Positions 46,313 through 57,415 of a DNA stretch of 64,000 nucleotides are shown in pieces. The DNA is from Haliclona indistincta. Lineage: Eukaryota > Porifera > Demospongiae > Haplosclerida > Chalinidae. The notes below the pieces were generated by a model, which made no database searches, was not told where the DNA came from, and saw nothing but the letters and a program-made list of their open reading frames with translations. Within the stretch, counting starts at the first letter, position 1. The number at the start of each line of letters is the position of its first letter. Position numbers and translations under genes: made by a program. The stretch spans positions 10,501,439 through 10,565,438 of the forward strand of contig OZ024789.1 in the NCBI GenBank assembly GCA_964017065.1. The letters run 5' to 3'.

Positions 46313-48406
46313 ACGTTGGAACAGCTAACGACGACTCTAAAAATCATTTCACGCCCAAGAGAGTGACCATCGCAGAGTGTTTCTACTTCTACCGACGCCC
46401 AGGCGGTCGGAGAATCTGTTCTTTTGAGTATGTAGCAGAACTGAGAAGACTGTCGACCCACTGTGATTTTGGAGACTTCCTCGAACGAGCTCTCAGAGAC
46501 CGGTTCGTGTGCGGCTTACGCAATGAAGCCACACAGAGGAAATTTCTCACCGAGGCGGGCCTCACTTTCCAATGAGCGGTGGAGATTGCCGAAGGAATGG
46601 AGGCAGCTGAGCGAAACACCAAGCAGTGGAAAGGAAATGGAGACGCGCCCATACAACGAGTGACCCCGTCACCGTCGTCACAGTCTTGCTACCGGTGCGG
46701 AGCAACAAACCATTTACCTACCGAGTGCAGATTTAAAGATGCAGTTTGTCATGCTTGCAAAAAGAGAGGGCACATTGCTAAAGTATGTCGTTCAAAGAAG
46801 TCAGATTCCCCTCACAGAAAGCAGCAAGCAGGGAGACAGAGGAAAAGAGCTAACTTCTAAGACGTTGACCAGAAACCTGATGGTGGAGAAGAGGATCTAC
46901 CAACCTTCCTCATTGGATACTTGAGAGCTGAGGCTGATTCAATTACTGTGGACCTTACTCTAAATGATCAGAGAACTGCCATGGAGCTGGATACAGGAGC
47001 CGCAGTGCCGTTGATTTCTGAAGAAACCTACAGGAAACTCCTTCCTACCTCTGCTCTAAAGTTAACTTTGGTAAGCCTACAAACTTACACTGGACAGAGT
47101 ATGTCAGTGGCTGGTCAGATAGAGGTTGAAGTCTGGTATCAACAGCAGACACATACCTTACCTTTGTTTGTTGTCACAGGAGAAGGACCTAGCTTGCTAG
47201 GCAGAAACTGGCTTAAGCACCTCATCTTGGACTGGAAGACGATTGGGCTAGTCTCTCGATGTCATGGCGAAGAGAGAGTGAAAGATCTCCTTCAAAAGTA
47301 TATGAGTCTGTCTTCACTGAAGGAATGGGAACCATGACACAGTATCAAGCTAAACTAACTCTCAAGCCCGACACCACTCCAGTGTTCAAGAAGCCACGAC
47401 CGGTACCATTTACCCTGAGAGACACCTTGAGCCAAGAATTGGATCGTCTGGAGAGTGATGGCATCGTTGAGAAAGTCGACCACAGTGACTGGGCTTCACC
47501 TATCGTTCAAGTACCGAAAGGAGTTGGCAAGATCCGGATCTGTGGTGATTATAAAGTCACTGTAAACTCTCATCTTGAAGTAGACCTATACCCTCTTCCA
47601 AAGCCTGATGAGTTATTCACAGCTCTAGTCGGTGGAAAACATTTCACTAAACTCGATCTGAAACATGTATATCAACAGATGCTGCTTGATGAAGAGAGTC
47701 GGAAACTGCATGTCACCATCAACACTCGAGCTCCTCTACACCCATGGTTATGGCCATCACAGCCCTGGCAGCGTATCCATATCGATTTCGCTGGTCCTAT
47801 CCAAGGAAAGATGATGCTTGTGGTGGTTGACGCACACTCTAAGTGGCCAGAGCTTGCTACTATGACATCAACAACAGCACCTGCTACCATTCGTGTGCTG
47901 AGAGAGATGTTCGCCACTTATGGTTTACCCCAACAACTAGTTTCGGATAATGGACCACAGTTTACTTCCACAGAATTTGCTGATTTCCTCGAACAGAACG
48001 GATCAAGCATATCAAGAGTGCTCCTTATCACCCATCCACCAATGGTGCAGCTGAGAGATTCGTACCCACTCTGAAACATGCTCTCAAGTGTGCTAGGACA
48101 GATCAAGATCAACATCAGCAACTGATGTCATTCCTACTCAGTTATAGGATCACGCCTTATGCTACAACAAAAATAGCTCCTAGTGAACTGTTCATGGGAC
48201 GAAGCCTACGCACACGACTCTATCTACTAAGACCAAATCTGGAGGAATCTGTGGTACGCAAGCAAGCACAGCATAAGATGAAACATGACCAACATTCCAA
48301 GTTCAGAGAATTTCAAATAGGTCAATCAGTGCTTGCTCGAAACTATCGCCTGGTGTGTAAACTGGTGTGCAGTGCACTATACAAAATAGCTAAACCAATA
48401 TTCTAA
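46313..48406 (+). pseudogene. Gypsy element F, internally deleted gag-pol
   Basis: Gag lacks its N-terminus and has a TGA at 46573 (FGDFLERALRDRFVCGL block). Two zinc knuckles follow (CYRCGATNHLPTEC, CHACKKRGHIAKVC), then protease with LDTGAAVPL (46921-47337), and RT to MLLDEESRKLHVTINT (near 47727), where the text jumps to [13 protein letters not shown] just before the integrase core. The RT YIDD part, RNase H and integrase H2C2 finger are therefore deleted. The core ([17 protein letters not shown]) shifts frame near 48000 and fades at ~48350. It is a relative of C on the opposite strand. Confidence 0.8.
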
Positions 48407-48734
48407 GATCATATCTTTGAGTAAGACCAGTAAATCAAGCTCTACGCAATACCATTTTAGACAGAATCCACGAATCAGTTCTAGTGCTGTATGCTACATG
48501 TAGCGCCATTGAGCCACGCCTCACGATGGAACGTTAGCTATGCTCATTCGAAATCACGTGCGCATAATAACAGCCTACAATCACGTGCGCATACTAATGC
48601 TTCCAACCTCCCACGGAATTTTGACCGGAAGTGGGCGAGGTTTTCTTAAATTGGCGGGCCGCGCAAGCGCGCCTATTACACTACACTAACAACTCCCCTT
48701 TCTCCAGTCCTAGATCCGCCCCTGCTTCTCCATC
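48407..48734 (+). promoter_or_regulatory. Upstream region of K5
   Basis: No exon is seen. Two AATCACGTGCGCATA motifs (~48553 and ~48580) contain the E-box CACGTG and are spaced ~28 bases apart. The last ~30 bases match the K6 leader (CTCCATCATG). A promoter role is inferred from position. Confidence 0.3.
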
Positions 48735-51700
48735 ATGTCAGCTCCTCAGCAGCAGCAGCGAGGAGGTGAGTTCATGAGTTGTGTCAGGTGTTTAAACAGT
48801 GATTGATTGTTACTCGATCCTCACAGTGGATGGATGGAGGGAACCCGCTGGTCGTGATCAACACCGCACAGCTGTTGTTAACAATCAACTCTATTTGTGG
48901 GGTGGAGACCAACGAGAAATGCCTAAGGTCCACGATAGCGCTAAGAAGCGTCAGTTTTTCTCTAGTGTTGAGGTATTCGACGTGAACACTGGTTGCTGGG
49001 AGCAGCACACCACTAGTGGAACACCTCCACTCAGGGGAGTGCTGGGCTTTGCCTGTGTTGCTGTCAGGAATGATCTCCACTATTTCGGAGGTTACTGTGG
49101 TCATGGAGACTGCTACCACAACAGTGTTCACACACTGAGCACCTCCACCCTGCAATGGAGGATGTTGGCTCCATCAACAACAGAGGGTGGAGCACCAATG
49201 AAGAAGACATTGTGTGGAATGGTGCACTTCACTGATGGAGAGGAGGACCTCTTGTATGTGGTGGGAGGGGTGGGTCATGCTATCCCATCATCACGACAAC
49301 ATGGAGCGCAGTATCATCAATCATTGTATGGTGTGTTTACCGATGAACAACACATTTTCTCTCTGTCCACAAGTGAGTGTGATACTGTTTGTTTCAGCAT
49401 AATTTTGGTAAATATTACTTTTAGTGAGTTTTTAAGCTATCAAAAAATTTCATCAAAATCTGCTTTTACTGTTATTGACATGCAGGGGGTTCCAGCGTTG
49501 GAAATTCTAGACCCTAAGCCGATTTTTCAGTTTGCCCCATTACCCACCACCCACTATAGGTTATTTTGCATCATTATAATGATAATATTATTCATCATCA
49601 ATGCTTGATTATTCATGGTGTTAATTATATTCACGCAATGCCACGTACTTAATATTCATGCATCGATCACGAATACTAGTCTGATGGCTATGGCTATTGA
49701 AGTGCAGCAGCAGAAAAAGCGCTGTTACCGTGACTGTGGTTTTATAACAACAGCCCTCAGCGACTACCACACAGAACACAAAAATAGCAAGCGACATATA
49801 GGCGCAAGCCATCACAGCAAAGATGCAACGCAGCTACTTTTCCAAGGCTGCAGCAGCACAAATATTCAGAAAAAAACAATCTATACCTGATTAACCCTTT
49901 AGGGCCTATAGCGGCTTTAGCCGTCATAATTGACTCCACCTACTGTAGACGTCATAAATAGTGTGAAAAGTGGTCTAGAAAGGTCAAATAAAGTTTAATT
50001 GCAAAAGTTAACTTAACCTGAAAAAACCACTGTTTTTCGCCGCGCCCTCCCCACTAAAATATATAGAACGGGGGATTTTTAAAGGGGGGTGTCCCCCTTT
50101 AATCCGGGGTTCGAAGGGGCAGAGCCCCTCGCCGCTTTCGGCATTTTTGGGGCTTCAGGATGCCCGGAAATGCATACTTGGGCATAGAATATGGTCTAAA
50201 CTATGCTGTTTGCTCACCTGGACACCACCAGGTTTTTGTATCAGTCACCAGGACTAAACGAAGACCAAAATTGGCTGAAAAATGACGAGGTCGCAGCACT
50301 TAAGCGGCTTCAGTTCCGAAGTGGGAGTGGCCAACTCAGAGTTTAGTACATGGTCGTAAACTTTGACATGCCAGGAAAAAACAGTGCTAGTTTGGAACAG
50401 CTAGCGTACTGCATGTTGTAGAAATCGCAAGACAAACTGTCAGTTTAGAGCAAGCCGAATTTTCGTCAAAATAATTCAGTCACTAAAGAGTTAATGAACA
50501 TAGGAACTCCTAAAAATGCCTGAACTATTTTTTCAATAAATGGACTTTTTCCCAATAATTATAGTCTTTAACCACCAACCCTCTTTTTGGGTTTGGATCT
50601 GAAACTTTTAGTACTGCAACCCCCTGCTGACATGCATGAATTTGTTAGGTACTGGGTGTCACAATTTTATTCATCCCCCCAAATTAAATCAATATCATTT
50701 TGAAATAAAATTAAATAAGATCATATCAAATTAAAATAAGATAGTCAATATGTAATTTTGGTGCATAGTGGAATGATAGATGTTATAACCTCTAGATGGG
50801 TGGAGCTCACCAGTAGTCACAGGACAAGCTCCTCCTCCACGTTCTAGTTTCACACTAACCACAGTGGAAGAGAAGAGGGCTGCTATGGTTGGTGGTTTCA
50901 CTCCATCAAGCGACTGCTCTAATGATTTGTATATTGTAGATCTGGAGAGACATTCTGTGGTGAGTGTGTAATAGTGTAGACACTGTATGAATAGTATAGC
51001 ACTGATTTGTGGTTCCACTCTCATCACCACATTGGGTCACTATCATCATCTTTGTCACTTTATGATAGCTATTATAATTTATTGTTCATTTCGCTTCCTG
51101 TATTGGTATCTATTATTCTCAGAACTGGACAAAGATCAAGAAACCAGTTCGTCGGTCTTTCCATTGGCCTGTGGAGAGATATGCCCATGCTGCCTCACAC
51201 ATTACTGGTCCTGTGTTTGTGATGAGTGGAGGAGTTAGTGGTGGGTCTGCACTGAGAGATATATGGTTGTGTGACTCTACTAATCAATGGATCAAGGTAT
51301 TTCACAATGTACAATTTAGTTACAGTCATGTTAACTTTGTCAACTTGAAATAATAAATTTCTCTACTTTAATGTGCTTGTGTAGTTTCTCACTCAAAATG
51401 ACAGGACGAGCTGAGCTGTAGTATAGAATATGATACTATAGTTTATTAATATTTCATAATGTTTTTTTTATTATGTTCTATAGCTACCAACACTACCTGA
51501 TTCAGTGACACAACGATACTATCACTCAGTGTCAGTGTTTCATCTAGGAGCCCACTGTGTCTGGATACTAGTGTTTGGAGGATACCTGTACAAGGCTGCC
51601 ACTAGTGTTATAGAGCTAAGTGAGCACAGTGTGTGTCCATGCAGTAATCAGCAGTAGCTACAGCAGCTGATGCACACACTGACAGTGGTGGACTGCACAT

Positions 51701-52711
51701 AACAGCTCATCTCCTCCGTACAGTCCAGGACACTAGTGGGCAGTGGTGTGTGGAGAGAGTGATGGAGAGAGAGACACTGAGCAACAACACAGAGTACCAG
51801 AAGAGACTGAGTGAGGCCAGGATAAAGGGAGCATTTCAGGGACGTGAGCTGAAAGACAGGTTGAGGCTAAATGAAATAGACTATGAGCATAGACAGCTAC
51901 AGCAACAGGTTAGTGTGCCCATTGGTCGGATCTAGATACAGTCAATATAGATATTGTAGAGTGTGTAGTGAGTGAGCTGTTTCCTTCATTAGCTACAGGA
52001 GAGTGAGCAGTCTTATCAGAGGAGTATCAGTGAAATGAACGCTGCAAAAGCTAAAGTGAGTATAATCCACCTCATACTGATCAGGTGAAACATTGTACTA
52101 TTTCCTTTTAATAATGACTTTACATGTATTTTCAGTTATTGACTTTATACTGAGTGAGCTGTTTCCTTCATTAGCTACAAGAGAATAAGAAGTCATATCA
52201 GAGGAGAATCATTGAGGTGGAGGAGGAGGTTAGAGTGCTCAGACTCCAGGTGCAGGATCCAGTGAAGCAGGTGTGTGTGGTTGGTGACAGTGACACTGCA
52301 TGGTTGATGTGTTGTGGTGTTCACAGCAGCATGAGACCAATATTGATGAGAGAGAAGAGAAACAAGATAAACATGGTTAGTAACAATTATACGCAGTTTA
52401 CACACACAAAGCAAAGTGTCTCGCTGGCACAAGAGTCATGCATACCTGGCAAAGCCAGGACACCTGTCCACCTAGCAGGTACTGTGTGCCGATGCTCCGC
52501 AGTCTCCTGGAACTCGCAGGAGCACCAAATGTGTCTCTCGTTGCAGGTGTGGGCACCCGAAGTCCCACCGATGCCCTTAGTGATCAATGAGTCACAGCCA
52601 GTGTACTTTGCTTCTCAGTACAAGACCAGGTACCCGTTTTACAAATGGGTGGGCTGCAATGGAGTACTTGTGATGTTTTTTCTCCTCCTGCTCTTGGATT
52701 TGAACCAGTGT

Positions 52712-52766
<55 letters not shown>

Positions 52767-53023
52767 CACACACCCGTTTCATGCAATAATATTCATCACT
52801 GCACTGTGGTTTGTGGTTATGCTCATAAATTATGATGATCTACTGACTTGATGATATATCTTCTTTTTCTCCTCAAAAAGAATCACACAATGTGACAGAA
52901 CCAGCTAAAGAGACATCACTTGAACTCACCCCAGAAGATGGTAATCACAACTCAACTACGGCACATTCACCTACTACCTCATCTTCTCTCTTTTACTCTC
53001 TATCTCTTACTTTCACTCACTTT

Positions 53024-53122
<99 letters not shown>

Positions 53123-55942
53123 TTCCTCTCTACTTCCCTCCCTCCCCCTCCTTTCACTCTCCCTCCCTTCGTCTCTCCCTCCCTTCGTCTCTCTCCCTCA
53201 CTTCGTCTCTCTTCCTCCTTCCCTCTCTCTCTCCCTCTCTGCTTCCCTCCTCTCTCTCTCCCTCCCTCCCTCTCTCTCTCTCCCTCCCTCCCTCTCTCAG
53301 TCATTCGTGCTTATGATGACAGTATTCGACTTAGCAAGAAGAGAGAGCAGGAGCTAATGGAAAAGCTCAATGCTGCTCAGTGTGATTCACAGGAGAAAGA
53401 TCATAAATGCTCTAAACTAGAGGATGATATGTATGACATGCAGAAGAAGATGGCTGCTAGCAGTGACGTCTATGAACAGCAACAAGAGCTGCTGGAGAAA
53501 CTGCAACAAAAGAGTAAGTAGTCTGAGATGGGAGGAGTCTGCATGTGGAATGTGTTCTCATTGTAGCTGCACAGACTAAGCTAGCGAGTGATGTGACCAC
53601 ACAGGTGGACCTCACAGCAGATGGTGAGTATCTCTATACTGCAGCTCTGCATCTCACTGTATGCACACTGTGATAGTCATCCATGAGTATGAGACCAAGC
53701 TGACAGCTAGTGAGGAGGAACAGCAAGAGCTTCTAAGAGTATTGGAGCAAACCAAGAGAATGGCCTATGCTAGAGATCAACAGATCTCAATGTTGGAAAG
53801 TGATGGTCAACTGATGCTAGAGAAATGTGAGTATTAGAGTGAGTGATTAATGTATCTAGCACTTGTTACTGTATTCCACAGTTGATCAACTGAAAATGAG
53901 CTACAAACAACTGCTTCACAAACAGGAACTCTCACTTAGTGCTGGCAATCAAGAAAATGGTGAGTGATGCTGCCCAGCTCACAGCTGCTGCTAGTAGCTC
54001 ACTATACTGTAGCTATCAAACCAAGGTGTGTGGTCGAAGCTGGAGTGCAAGCCAATTATTTAGCAGTTGCTCCAGGTAAGCTACTAATGCATCTCCTTCA
54101 GTTTGTGACTGTGCATGTGGTGCAGACTTCCTGCGTGGTGTTGAAGTGTACAGGGAGACTGTACTGGAGGTTGTGGGAGACAAGCCTCAGAAAGTAGAGT
54201 GGCCTGGCTATGGGTTCTTCATTGAGATCCCTGAAGGTGCTGTTCCTCCTGGAGTGACTGTCAGTGTGGGTGTGAAGGTGATTCTAGCCGGCCAGTTTAA
54301 GTTCCCTGAGAACAGGCAGTTGATCAGTGCCATCTACTGGGTCTCATCCAGCATAGAGTTCATAAAAGAGGTGTCTGTCAACATACAGCATTGCGCTGTT
54401 GTACGCAGTGAGGATCAATGCTCCCAGTTCAAGTTCATCATCGCCAAGTGCTCACAGAGTCAACTGCCGTACAAATTCCGTGAACGAGAGGGATTGTTCA
54501 GCTCACACACTCAGTATGGAGCCATCAAGCTGAAGCAGTTCTCATTACTAGGAGAAACAGCACCAGAGGATACAGACACACTCTGTACAGCCTTCATGTT
54601 CTACAAGCAACAGATGCCCAGTCCCCTGACTGTTGATTTCCACTTTGTAATTGTGAGGGACCTTGAGCCTAATCAACAGGTTTGTATGCAGTGCTATACT
54701 GAAATATGTGCCTAATTTATATGATTAACAGGAAGTGGAAAAGAAGTATGGGAAGTGGAGTGCAGACGCCACAACACTAGAAATTCGCTTTGATGACGAT
54801 CCTAGTCCTGTGATAGAGCTTGATCAGCAAGAACAAGAGGTTGGTTCATGGAAGATTCTTCCTCTATCCTCTGTTCCTCAGGTGAGTATATCATTGTGTT
54901 GCTCTTTTTTATTCAGTCACATCTTTAACATGTGCATGTAGATCTCTAAAGCTGCTATCCAGAACTACCAAATTGGTAGAAGAATCCCTCACTGTGGATT
55001 TGAGTTAGAGCTGTTGTCAGAGCATGTTCAACGATTGCGTCACAAAGTGGTCATTAAAGGGATTGCTTCTCCCAAAGACTTCCACATACGCTATCCTCAG
55101 CCTGAAGGTAACAAACCCTTAACTATGTAGTTATCACATTGTGCTCATTTTGTAGTGACCCAGACACCATTAGCAGTGCCCCAGACACCAGCAGCAGTGC
55201 CCCAGACACCAGCAGCAGTGCCCCAGACACCAGTAGCAGTGCCCCAGACACCAGCAGCAGTGGCCCAGACACCAGCAGCAGTGCCCCAGACACCAGTAGC
55301 AGTACCCCAGACACCAGCAGCAGTGACCCAGACACCAGCAGCAGTGACCCAGACAACAGCAGCAGTGCCCCAGACACCAGCAGCAGTGCCCCAGACACCA
55401 GCAGCAGTGCCCCAGACACCAGTAGCAGTGACCCAGACACCAGCAGCAGTGACCCAGACACCAGCAGCAGTGCCCCAGACACCAACAGCAGTACCCCTGA
55501 CACCAGCAGCAGTGATCCAGACACCAGCAGCAGTGCCCCAGACACCAGCAGCAGTGCCCCAGACACCAGCAGCAGTGCCTCAGTCTCAAGGTAACTGTTG
55601 GCAGCTGTTATAATACATTTCATAATTATTTTTATCTCATGCATGCAAATTAAATCCTATTCTCAAGCTCCATCAATCCCTAAACTGATGAAGCTTGTTG
55701 CTAAGAAGATACCGACCAAGTGGTATGAACTAGGTATTCAGCTGGAGATCGATATAGCTACACTAAACACATTCACGGCACAAACCAATGATCCAGTTCG
55801 TCTCTGTATGATGGTGTTCGACCAATGGAAACGAGAGCAGAAGGTTCCATTCACCTGGGAGACTATCATCGACACACTAGAAGAAGCTGATGAGAACAGT
55901 ACAGCTGCTGGGATCAGGGAATGGTTGAACACTAGATCATGA
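48735..55942 (+). CDS. K5: Kelch / coiled-coil / ZU5-UPA-like / Death-domain protein
   Basis: Inferred exons: 48735-48765, 48827-49372, 50796-50959, 51123-51296, 51484-51619, 51724-51908, 51999-52055, 52190-52270, 52327-52375, 52881-52940, 53301-53513, 53567-53623, 53677-53826, 53882-53959, 54013-54075, 54126-54679, 54732-54881, 54942-55107, 55156-55590, 55668-55942. The sum is 3624 nt (1207 residues) with all phases consistent. Kelch 1-350, coiled coil 351-660, ZU5 about 690-815 (QFS at 54536-54544), UPA-like to 971, 20 QTPAA repeats to 1116, Death domain to the end. Exons 8 and 20 lack the AG acceptor used by paralogues and need nearby in-frame AGs. The exon at 53567 is unique to K5. Intron 2 holds a hAT-like element. 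Confidence 0.8.
49483..50626. mobile_element. hAT-like element in K5 intron 2
   Basis: Ends CAGGGGGTT and AACCCCCTG are flanked by near-identical 8-mers TTGACATG (49475-49482) and CTGACATG (50627-50634). Paralogous introns show one uninterrupted copy. A + strand frame (about 49680-49890) has a C-x3-C ... LSDYHTEHKNSKRH finger like that of the K4 element. Length is 1144 bp, so non-autonomous. Confidence 0.65.
52384..52790. other. Insertion unique to K5 intron 9, ending in a CA microsatellite
   Basis: Absent from the same intron of K2-K4. It carries GGATTTGAACC near 52697 (a reversed tRNA B-box-like motif) and then a CA run (52713-52764). A SINE is possible, but no A-box partner is visible. 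Confidence 0.3.
53024..53300. repeat. CT microsatellite in K5 intron 10
   Basis: About 95 bases of pure CT followed by CCCT/CTCT-rich imperfect repeat, running directly into the polypyrimidine tract and AG of the exon at 53301. Confidence 0.9.
54126..54679 (+). other. K5 ZU5-domain exon with QFS motif
   Basis: 554 nt, same boundaries as in K1 and K3. [20 protein letters not shown] near the start, [10 protein letters not shown] near 54530-54556. Confidence 0.7.
55156..55590 (+). repeat. Coding 21-bp minisatellite (QTPAAV linker) of K5
   Basis: Twenty complete 7-residue units plus a partial one, in the frame set by the phase-1 splice from 55107. It is five units longer than K3 and far longer than K1. 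Confidence 0.85.
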
Positions 55943-56773
55943 AGTAGCTATCATTATAGTTTATCAGCCATAGTAGCATTCACCAGTTACTGTGCTATAG
56001 CTATTCACTTTCCTTGTGTGTCATGCAGTGTCTGAACTCAGTGTAACTATAGTTACTCTTAGTTTATTGTAGTACATGCATTCATTGTAGTTTTAGTTCA
56101 TAGGAGTTGCAAAGTCTTGAAATTATTAATAATATTTGTCATTTTGTATTTTCACTGTTCCTTGCTGATCTAAATACAATAATTCAGATACAACTGTACG
56201 CTTATGAAACTCAAAATCGTACACACAAGAGGACATTATTGGTACACTATATCTGATTTTTTCCAAAAATTCACTGAAAATAATTATGAATGTAACTGTG
56301 TGAGAATAGTGGTTGTGTCAGATTAGTGAGAATTGGCTGTTCTGTGAAAGTCTGCACCTATGCCGGTACATGTAACAACTTCCACCAATGAACTTCACAG
56401 TCCCTTAGAAATCATTCTGCAAAGTGATTGTACCTCATCATGAAAATTTCTTAACTTTAGTCTTACACATCTAGAGACGTCATTTATAATTTTGATCCGT
56501 TACAGTAAAATTCATAACTTTCACTCTCTGCATGTTGCTTCCGTGGGTTGTTGATACTGAAATGGTGATTATTGTCACTTGCTAGATTGTTGTTTTAAAC
56601 GTGCGAATATCATAATGTCTGGTCTTTTTGTAACTTTAGCAAGTGAGAAACTCAGACCTCTTGACTGCATTTGTACCTATGATAACTGTGAAGAGGTCTC
56701 TGTTTGCTTACACTGTCATTGTGAAACTTGTCAGACAAGAAAGACCAAGAATTGAACAACAGCAGTGATTGGG
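55943..56773. other. Intergenic; from 56173 duplicated upstream block B
   Basis: 56173-56773 is collinear with 28236-28819. No coding frame. Confidence 0.5.
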
Positions 56774-56781
56774 TATAAAAG
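56774..56781 (+). promoter_or_regulatory. TATA box of secreted-peptide gene B
   Basis: TATAAAAG, conserved in sequence and spacing with copy A (28820-28827). Confidence 0.65.
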
Positions 56782-56837
56782 AGCAGCTGCTTATCACAGC
56801 TTGTGGCTAAATTTTCTGTTGAGTCCCAACTTACAAA

Positions 56838-57415
56838 ATGTCAAAAATCTTTGCAGTTGTGCTTCTGTTTGGGTGTATGGGGATGAATGCTTTTGGATAT
56901 CCAATAGCTGAGGAGGATTACTTTGATGAAGAAGACATAGCTTTGTCTGCTTCAACAAGCTTGGAAGTTTTCAGTCGGCTGGATTTTGTCCAAAGCGAAA
57001 ATGCTCATATACCAGGAAAAAAGTAACCCCATAAATTTTAGTCAGCATGTTTGTTTAAAATTAAATATGGTACAATTTTTTTCCATAAAATGCAGCCAAA
57101 GAAGAATAATTATTGTTTACAAGACTGCAGTCGGTTAATAATGCGCTTCGTTGCAGTGCATATCGATCCTATCTTGGTAATATACCAGGAAGTGCTATCA
57201 TCAGGCACATCATCTCACCTCGTCGACGCGGCATCATGAACTACAGCAACAGCAGACTCGTCTATTATAACTTAGAGTGTGAGCCTGACCACACACTGAG
57301 ATTAATCATTGACGGTTTTGACTTGGAGGGAAATAAGACTGTCAGTTTATTCGGGCATGAAGAAATCTCTGTATTGACTATGTTAATAGGATATTATACT
57401 GAACCCTCTTTATAG
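56838..57415 (+). CDS. Small secreted acidic protein with CUB-like exon (copy B)
   Basis: Exon 1 (56838 to about 57022) encodes the signal peptide MSKIFAVVLLFGCMGMNAFG, then an acidic segment to ENAHIPGK. Reading on without splicing meets a stop at once (62 codons). A GTAACC donor and the TTGCAG acceptor before 57158 join in frame to NAYRSYLGNIPGSAIIRHII, then NLECEPDHTLRLIIDGFDLE, which has the Cys, alternating hydrophobics and FDLE of the middle of a CUB domain. A DNA transposon begins at 57415, so the rest of the domain is missing or lies beyond it. The protein is probably extracellular; function unknown. Confidence 0.45.

Noticed and set aside
52690..52710. tRNA gene or SINE promoter from a GGTTCAAATCC box (minus)
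   Set aside because: No A-box or cloverleaf; the expected upstream side is a CA microsatellite.
52892..53357. Ser/Leu-repeat proteins on the + strand
   Set aside because: They translate a CT microsatellite within an intron.
55123..55644. 173-codon minus-strand ORF and others over the K5 repeat
   Set aside because: Same reason as at 35.7 kb; no homology or splice support.
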